Below, in pieces: positions 58,337 through 64,000 of a stretch of DNA of 64,000 nt (position 1 is the first letter of the stretch; every line of letters starts with the position of its first letter). Source of the stretch: Pseudomonas ekonensis (GTDB taxonomy: Bacteria; Pseudomonadota; Gammaproteobacteria; Pseudomonadales; Pseudomonadaceae); assembly GCF_019145435.1 (NCBI RefSeq), contig NZ_JAHSTS010000002.1, forward strand, positions 1,240,001-1,304,000, written 5' to 3'. A program made the translations under genes and the position numbers. The notes under the pieces were generated by a model that worked only from the letters and a program-made list of their open reading frames with translations, searched no databases and was not told where the DNA came from.

Positions 58337-59689
58337 TTACAGACGTCCCAGATCGTTGACCAGAGCGAGCAGCATCACTCCAACCACCAAACTGATACCG
58401 ATCTGTATCCCCCAACCTTGTACCCGCTCCGACAAGGGGCGACCACGCGCCCACTCGATCAGATAAAACAACAGATGCCCCCCATCCAGTACAGGAATGG
58501 GCAGCAAATTCAGAACACCCAGGCTAATACTCAGATAAGCAAGGAAATTCAGGAAATCGGCAACGCCCGACTGGGCAGAAGCGCCCGCCACTTTAGCAAT
58601 GGTTATCGGTCCGCTCAAGTTTTTTACCGAGAGCTCGCCGAAGAGCATTTTCTTCAGGGAATCGAGGGTCAGGACACTCATCGCCCAAGTGCGGCGGGCA
58701 CCCTCGCCGATCGCCGCCAACGGCCCGAAACTGACCTCGCGAATCATTTCCGGCGGCCAGTCGACCGCCTTCACCCCTGCCCCCAGATAGCCGCTCGGCG
58801 ACTTGCTTTCGCCCCGGGCCGCCAGCGTGACCGGAACGTCGATCCGGGCACCGTCGCGCTCGATGCGCAGCAGGACTTTGGCGTCAGGGCGCGTACGGAC
58901 GGTGTCGACCACTTGCTGCCAGTCGTCCAGCGCCTGGCCGTCGAGCGCCAACAGGCGGTCGCCGGTCTTCAGCCCCGCCGCCTGGGCCGGGCCTTTCGGA
59001 TCGAGTTCGGCAAGCACCGGCGGCAACGCCGGGCGCCATGGGCGGATACCCAGCGAGCGGATCGGATCAGGCTCGTCCGCGCCCTTGAGCCAATGGTCCA
59101 GGGCCAGCTCGCGAGGCGAGTCCGCCGTGGAGCCTTGCTCGCGCACCATCACCTGCAGGGAACCGCTCTCGCCCAGGCGACGCACCAGCTGCAGATTGAC
59201 CGCCGCCCAGCCGGACGTCGGCTCGCCGTCGATGGCGATGATTTCCTGGCCGGGGCTCAGGCCGGCCTTGGCCGCCATGCTGCCGGACTCGACCGCACCG
59301 ATGACCGGACGCACCTGCTCGCTGCCGAGCATGGCCAAGACCCAGAAGAACACCAGTGCGAGGAGAAAGTTGGCGACCGGGCCGGCGGCGACGATGGCGA
59401 TGCGCTGACGAACGGTCTTGCGGTTGAACGACTGGTGCAGTTGATCGGCAGGCACTTCGCCTTCACGCTCGTCGAGCATTTTGACGTAACCGCCCAGCGG
59501 AATGGCCGCCACCACGAATTCCGTGCCGTGCCGGTCATGCCAGCGCAGCAGGGGCATGCCGAAACCGACGGAAAAACGCAGCACCTTGACGCCGCAGCGG
59601 CGCGCCACCCAGAAGTGGCCGAACTCGTGGAAGGTGACCAGCACGCCCAAGGCGATCAGGGTGCCGGCAATCATATAGAGCGCGCTCAT
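58337..59689 (-). CDS. rseP: Site-2 protease RseP
   Basis: 450 residues. Zinc motif HEFGH at 21-25, two PDZ domains (~115-290), the C-terminal NLLPIPVLDGGHLLFYL motif and four membrane segments. It cleaves anti-sigma factors such as MucA/RseA in the membrane and so activates AlgU. Lies between dxr and bamA. Confidence 0.97.
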   Translation of the reverse strand: MSALYMIAGTLIALGVLVTFHEFGHFWVARRCGVKVLRFSVGFGMPLLRWHDRHGTEFVVAAIPLGGYVKMLDEREGEVPADQLHQSFNRKTVRQRIAIVAAGPVANFLLALVFFWVLAMLGSEQVRPVIGAVESGSMAAKAGLSPGQEIIAIDGEPTSGWAAVNLQLVRRLGESGSLQVMVREQGSTADSPRELALDHWLKGADEPDPIRSLGIRPWRPALPPVLAELDPKGPAQAAGLKTGDRLLALDGQALDDWQQVVDTVRTRPDAKVLLRIERDGARIDVPVTLAARGESKSPSGYLGAGVKAVDWPPEMIREVSFGPLAAIGEGARRTWAMSVLTLDSLKKMLFGELSVKNLSGPITIAKVAGASAQSGVADFLNFLAYLSISLGVLNLLPIPVLDGGHLLFYLIEWARGRPLSERVQGWGIQIGISLVVGVMLLALVNDLGRL

Positions 59690-59742
59690 CTACTTTCTCC
59701 GCATTCCTGTCCAGTGCCGCGTGAAGCCAAGTACGGCGCAGC

Positions 59743-60933
59743 CTAACGACCGTGGCGGCTCAGCCATTGGCCGGCCAGCGCCCGTGCCGTCGCGTCCGCC
59801 GTGAATACCGCGTCCAGGTCATCCAGCGCCACCACGGGCTGAAGGTTCAAGACTTCTTCGATGATACTCGCGATTTCCAGGTAGCGAACCCGTCCGTCGA
59901 GAAACGCCGCGACCGCCACTTCGTTGGCCGCGTTCAGCATCGCCGGGGCGCTGTCGCCGGCCTCCGCCGCCTGGCGCGCCAGGCGCAGGCAAGGGAAGCG
60001 CTGCTCATCCGGCGCTTCGAAGTCCAGACGCGCCACCGCGAACAGATCCAGCGGCGCCACGCCCGAGTCGATCCGCTCGGGCCAGGCCAGCGCGTTGGCG
60101 ATCGGCGTGCGCATGTCGGGATTGCCCAACTGCGCCAGCACGGAACCGTCCACATAGTCGACCAGCGAATGGATCACGCTCTGCGGATGGATGACCACCT
60201 CGACCTGCGAGGGCTTGGCGTCGAACAGCCAGCAGGCCTCGATCAGCTCAAGGCCCTTGTTCATCATGCTGGCCGAATCCACCGAGATCTTGCGCCCCAT
60301 GGACCAGTTCGGGTGGGCGCACGCCTGCTCAGGCGAAACATGCGCCAAATCAGCCATCGGCGTCTGCCGGAAAGGGCCGCCGGAGGCCGTCAGAAGAATC
60401 CGACGCACGCCGACATGGCTCAATCCACGGGAGAAGTCCTGCGGCATGCACTGGAAAATCGCATTGTGCTCGCTGTCGATCGGCAGCAGCGCCGAACCGC
60501 TCTTGCGCACCGCCTGCATGAACAGGGCGCCGGACATCACCAGCGCCTCCTTGTTGGCCAGCAGGATTTTCTTGCCTGCCTCGACGGCCGCCAGGGTCGG
60601 GCGCAGCCCGGCCGCACCGACGATCGCCGCCATCACGGCGTCCACCTCAGGAGCGGCAGCCACCTGGCACAACCCCTCCTCCCCCACCAGCACACGGGTC
60701 GGCAGGCCGGCGGCACGCAAGTCGTCCTGCAGGCGGCGCGCGGCCTGCACCTCAGGCACGACCGCGAACTGCGGCACATGACGCACGCACAAGGCGAGCA
60801 GCTCGCTCAGACGGCTGAACCCGCTCAGCGCGAACGCCCGGTAACGGTCAGGATGGCGCGCAATGACATCCAGGGTGCTCAGACCGATGGAACCGGTCGC
60901 CCCCAATACGGTGATCTGCTGCGGCCGGCTCAC
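59743..60933 (-). CDS. dxr: 1-deoxy-D-xylulose-5-phosphate reductoisomerase
   Basis: 396 residues from the GTG at 60931-60933, which overlaps the cdsA stop by 4 bp (GTGA); an upstream ATG would add five residues. NADPH motif [18 protein letters not shown]; metal site [14 protein letters not shown]. First committed step of the MEP pathway. Confidence 0.96.
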   Translation of the reverse strand: MSRPQQITVLGATGSIGLSTLDVIARHPDRYRAFALSGFSRLSELLALCVRHVPQFAVVPEVQAARRLQDDLRAAGLPTRVLVGEEGLCQVAAAPEVDAVMAAIVGAAGLRPTLAAVEAGKKILLANKEALVMSGALFMQAVRKSGSALLPIDSEHNAIFQCMPQDFSRGLSHVGVRRILLTASGGPFRQTPMADLAHVSPEQACAHPNWSMGRKISVDSASMMNKGLELIEACWLFDAKPSQVEVVIHPQSVIHSLVDYVDGSVLAQLGNPDMRTPIANALAWPERIDSGVAPLDLFAVARLDFEAPDEQRFPCLRLARQAAEAGDSAPAMLNAANEVAVAAFLDGRVRYLEIASIIEEVLNLQPVVALDDLDAVFTADATARALAGQWLSRHGR

Positions 60934-61736
60934 GGTGCGGCCATCCACAGCATCACGGCGAACAACGGGATCGCCGCGGTCAGGCTGTCGATGCGATCCA
61001 GTACACCGCCGTGCCCCGGCAGCAGGTTACTGCTGTCCTTGATGCCGGACTGGCGCTTGAACATGCTTTCGGTGAGGTCGCCCACCACCGAGACGAACAC
61101 GATCACCGCCGCCCCGATCAAGCCCTTGAACAGCTGCGCCACGGTCCAGTCGCGCACGAAGCCGACCAGCACGGTGATCGCCAGGCTCAGGGCCAGGCCG
61201 CCGTAGACGCCTTCCCAGCTCTTGCCGGGGCTGACCTGCGGCGCCAGCTTGCGCTTGCCGAAGGCCCGGCCGGAGAAGTAGGCGCCGATGTCGGCGCCCC
61301 ACACCAGCACCATCACCGCCATGATCAGCCAGTTGCCCAGCGGGTACTGCTTGATCTGCACCAGCCCTTGCCAGGCGGGCAGCAGGATCAGGAAGCCGAT
61401 GACCAGCTTGCACGCCGCGCTGGCCCAATGCCCGCTGGATTGCGGGTAAGTCAGCACCAGATACGTGGCCACCGCCCACCACAGCACCGAAGCGCCGAGC
61501 ACCCACGGCGCAAGGCCGGGCAGGATGTACATGACGAACAGCATCAACGCCACCACGGCGGCGTAGCCTACGCGGAACGACTGTGCGCCGAAGCCCGCCA
61601 GACGCGCCCATTCCCAGGCCCCGAGACTCACGACCAGCCCGATGAACAACGCAAAACCGGATCCTTCGAGCAGAAAGAAACCGCCCAACGCGATCGGCAG
61701 CAAGATCAGTGCGGTGATGATTCGTTGTTTAAGCAT
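60930..61736 (-). CDS. cdsA: Phosphatidate cytidylyltransferase
   Basis: 268 residues, about eight membrane helices. The CDS signature is [20 protein letters not shown] followed by GVLDRIDSL. It makes CDP-diacylglycerol. It overlaps uppS by one base and dxr by 4. Confidence 0.97.
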   Translation of the reverse strand: MLKQRIITALILLPIALGGFFLLEGSGFALFIGLVVSLGAWEWARLAGFGAQSFRVGYAAVVALMLFVMYILPGLAPWVLGASVLWWAVATYLVLTYPQSSGHWASAACKLVIGFLILLPAWQGLVQIKQYPLGNWLIMAVMVLVWGADIGAYFSGRAFGKRKLAPQVSPGKSWEGVYGGLALSLAITVLVGFVRDWTVAQLFKGLIGAAVIVFVSVVGDLTESMFKRQSGIKDSSNLLPGHGGVLDRIDSLTAAIPLFAVMLWMAAP

Positions 61737-62491
61737 TAAACCCGGGCTCCGGCTTCGACCTGCTCGCTCGTTTTACCGAAGCGGCGCTGGCGCGAAGCGA
61801 AATCGGCCAGCGCGTTGCGCATGGCATCGTGTTTGAAGTCCGGCCAGAACAGGTCGGAGAAATACAGCTCAGCGTAAGCGAGCTGCCAGAGCAGGAAGTT
61901 GCTGATGCGGTGCTCGCCGCCGGTGCGGATGCACAGGTCGGGCAACGGCAGGTCGCCGGTGGCCAGGCACGCCTGCAACAGGTCCGGCGTGATGTCGTCC
62001 GGCCGCAGGTGACCGGCCTGCACCTCACGGGCAAGACGCTGCGCAGCCTGCGCGATGTCCCACTGGCCGCCGTAATTGGCGGCGATCTGCAGGACAAAGC
62101 GGTTGGCGCCGGCGGTCATCGCCTCGGCTTCGCGCATCGCCGCCTGAAGCTCAGGGTGGAAGCGCGAACGGTCGCCGATGATGCGCAGGCTGATGTTGTT
62201 GTCGTTGAGGCGCTTGGCCTCACGACGCAAGGCCTTGAAGAACAGATCCATCAAGGCGCTGACCTCATCGGCCGGGCGCTGCCAGTTCTCGCTGGAGAAG
62301 GCAAACAGCGTCAGCACTTCGACCCCGGCCTCGGCGCACACCTCTATCACCGCACGCACGGCATCCACGCCCGCCTTGTGCCCGGCGACGCCGGGCATGA
62401 AGCGTTTCTTCGCCCAGCGGTTGTTGCCATCCATGATGATCGCGACATGGCGCGGCACCGCGGACGGCGCAGTCTGCTTGGTCTTTTCCAT
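61736..62491 (-). CDS. uppS: Undecaprenyl diphosphate synthase
   Basis: 251 residues. IIMDGNNRWAKKRFMPGVAG with catalytic D21, and LPDLCIRTGGEHRISNFLLW. It builds the C55 carrier lipid for wall and LPS synthesis from the isoprenoids of the MEP pathway. It lies 17 bp downstream of frr. Confidence 0.97.
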   Translation of the reverse strand: MEKTKQTAPSAVPRHVAIIMDGNNRWAKKRFMPGVAGHKAGVDAVRAVIEVCAEAGVEVLTLFAFSSENWQRPADEVSALMDLFFKALRREAKRLNDNNISLRIIGDRSRFHPELQAAMREAEAMTAGANRFVLQIAANYGGQWDIAQAAQRLAREVQAGHLRPDDITPDLLQACLATGDLPLPDLCIRTGGEHRISNFLLWQLAYAELYFSDLFWPDFKHDAMRNALADFASRQRRFGKTSEQVEAGARV

Positions 62492-62508
62492 GAAGGCGTC
62501 CTGACCCT

Positions 62509-63066
62509 TTATACGGCCATCAGATCCTTTTCTTTTTCTTCGGTCGCCTTGGCGATCTGACCTTCGAAGTCCTTGATCAGCTTGTCGATGTCGGCGCCGG
62601 CGCGACGCTCTTCGTCTTCGCTGATTTCCTTGTCCTTGGACAGTTTCTTCAGCTCGCCCAGGGCGTCGCGACGGATGTTGCGCACGGCGACACGGGCATC
62701 CTCGGCAGCGGCGCGCGCCTGCTTGGTGAAGCCCTTGCGGGTTTCTTCGGTCAACGGCGCCATCTTGATCAGCAGCAATTCGCCGAGGTTGGTCGGGTTG
62801 AGGTTGAGGCCGGCGCTGCCGATGGCCTTGTCGATGGCACCGAGCATGTTGCGCTCGAACGGCACCACTTGCAGGGTCTGGCTGTCCTTCACGGTCACGT
62901 TGGCCACACCGCTCAACGGGGTGTCGGCGCCGTAGTAAGGCACCATCACGCTGCCCAGGATGCTCGGGTGAGCCTTGCCGGTACGGATCTGGCCGAACGC
63001 GTGCGCCAGAGACTCCAGGGACTTCTGCATGCGCGCCTGGGCGTCTTTCTTGATTTCGTTGATCAT
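62509..63066 (-). CDS. frr: Ribosome recycling factor
   Basis: 185 residues from the ATG of [10 protein letters not shown]; a longer frame into pyrH is excluded. [20 protein letters not shown] and [20 protein letters not shown] are typical. It splits post-termination ribosomes with EF-G. Overlaps pyrH by 4 bp. Confidence 0.98.
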
Positions 63067-63806
63067 TGTTGAACTTCCTCGATCAGGGTTCCTTCGGCGC
63101 CGCCATGCACAATGTTCAGCAGGGCGCCGGGCTTGTTCATGTTGAATACACGCAGCGGCATCTTGTGGTCGCGGCACAGGCAAATGGCCGTCAGATCCAT
63201 CACGCCCAGCTTGCGATCCAGCACTTCATCGTAGGTCAGATGATCGAACTTCTCGGCATGCGGGTCTTTGAACGGGTCTGCGGTGTAGACGCCATCGACC
63301 TTGGTCGCCTTGAGCACGACGTCGGCGTCGATTTCGATGGCTCGCAGGCAGGCTGCCGAATCCGTGGTGAAAAACGGATTGCCGGTGCCGGCGGCGAAAA
63401 TCACGACATCCTTGGAGTTCAGGTGGCGCATGGCCTTGCGGCGATCATAGTGATCGGTCACGCCGACCATGGAAATGGCGGACATCACGATGGCCGAGAT
63501 ATTGGCACGTTCCAGCGCATCGCGCATGGCCAGGGCGTTCATCACAGTGGCCAGCATGCCCATGTGGTCGCCCGTGACGCGGTCCATGCCGGCCTTGCTC
63601 AGGGCTTCGCCGCGGAACAGGTTGCCGCCGCCGATCACCAGACCGACCTGGACACCGATGCCGACCAGCTGGCCGACTTCCAGCGCCATGCGGTCCAGCA
63701 CCTTCGGGTCGATCCCGAACTCTTCCGAGCCCATCAGGGCCTCGCCGCTGAGCTTGAGTAGAATGCGTTTATAGCGAGCCTGATAACCACTGCCCTGCTG
63801 AGCCAT
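63063..63806 (-). CDS. pyrH: UMP kinase
   Basis: 247 residues from the ATG of [25 protein letters not shown] and [15 protein letters not shown] are hallmarks of the hexameric bacterial UMP kinase. Upstream (63807-63960) no gene is seen; the pyrH promoter should lie there. Confidence 0.98.
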
Positions 63807-63961
63807 TGCGAATCTCTCCTGCGGCGTATTTAAAAATTCTTTGCGAGCTGTTTGCAGCTGGCGCTTCACTCTAGCTTGGCGCTGCTTCAGCGCCATCGGA
63901 ACATGGCTTTGTAAGTCAGTTCCAAGCGGAAACCAATTAAAAAATCGGTAACCGTATCTGA

Positions 63962-63995
63962 AAAGAGGCTGCGCGCGTGAGCGGGCAGCCTCTTT
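63962..63995 (-). terminator. Terminator of the upstream (probably tsf) transcript
   Basis: Perfect 11-bp stem (63962-63972 with 63985-63995) followed by T on the minus strand. In pseudomonads rpsB-tsf precede pyrH; those genes are outside the window. Confidence 0.75.
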
Positions 63996-64000
63996 CGGGC

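Overview
The window is a Pseudomonas chromosome segment, most likely from the P. fluorescens group. The GC content is high, and the gene order mutS-fdxA-rsmZ-rpoS-nlpD-pcm-surE-truD-ispF followed later by eno-kdsA-pyrG-tilS-accA-dnaE-rnhB-lpxB-lpxA-fabZ-lpxD-skp-bamA-rseP-dxr-cdsA-uppS-frr-pyrH is the pseudomonad one. The RsmZ sequence with its GacA upstream box and the GTGGGAGC-type REP palindromes agree with this. No rRNA, tRNA, IS element, integrase or CRISPR array was seen.

Positions 1-25.6 kb (all minus strand) hold two complete and unrelated contractile-tail gene sets in tandem, with no capsid, portal, terminase, integrase or replication genes. From right to left, the first set (about 23.8-12.1 kb) has the gene order of P2 and R-pyocin tails: holin, PA0615-like protein, V, W, J, I, short fibre proteins, sheath, tube, E/E', tape measure, U, X, D. 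The second (about 12.0-0 kb) has the order of the Mu tail: gp37 (K), gp38, sheath L, tube M, gp41 with frameshift extension, tape measure gp42, N, P, gp45, gp46, gp47, gp48, fibre, fibre chaperone, second fibre (cut by the window edge). This is best read as a double tailocin (phage-tail bacteriocin) locus in the mutS-cinA interval. Both sets keep a predicted -1 frameshift site in the chaperone gene before the tape measure, which argues that both are functional. REP palindromes inside the tail operons suggest long residence in the chromosome.

At the head of the locus (23.9-26.5 kb) lie a LexA-like self-cleaving repressor, a sigma70-type promoter with a perfect 8-2-8 palindrome in its spacer, a leader that carries a hairpin inside a possible 63-codon ORF, a tail-fibre-assembly gene, a Mu Com-like zinc-ribbon gene overlapping by ATGA a gene for a secreted galactose-binding-like protein, and then the holin. 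The expected logic is: DNA damage activates RecA, the repressor cleaves itself, the leftward operon is transcribed, and particles are released by holin-dependent lysis. The endolysin is not in the window and probably lies beyond position 1.

Between the repressor and mutS (26.6-27.6 kb) is a lower-GC two-gene unit: a zeta-toxin-like kinase followed by a 55-residue protein and a terminator, a candidate toxin-antitoxin pair with the toxin first.

From 27.7 kb on, the genes are core: mismatch repair, ferredoxin, the Gac/Rsm small RNA RsmZ, the stationary-phase sigma factor, isoprenoid precursor enzymes (IspF, IspD, Dxr, UppS), formaldehyde detoxification (AdhC, FghA and a divergent LysR regulator), enolase, KdsA, CTP synthase, TilS, AccA, the replicative polymerase, the lipid A / outer-membrane assembly cluster, and ribosome recycling factor and UMP kinase at the right edge.
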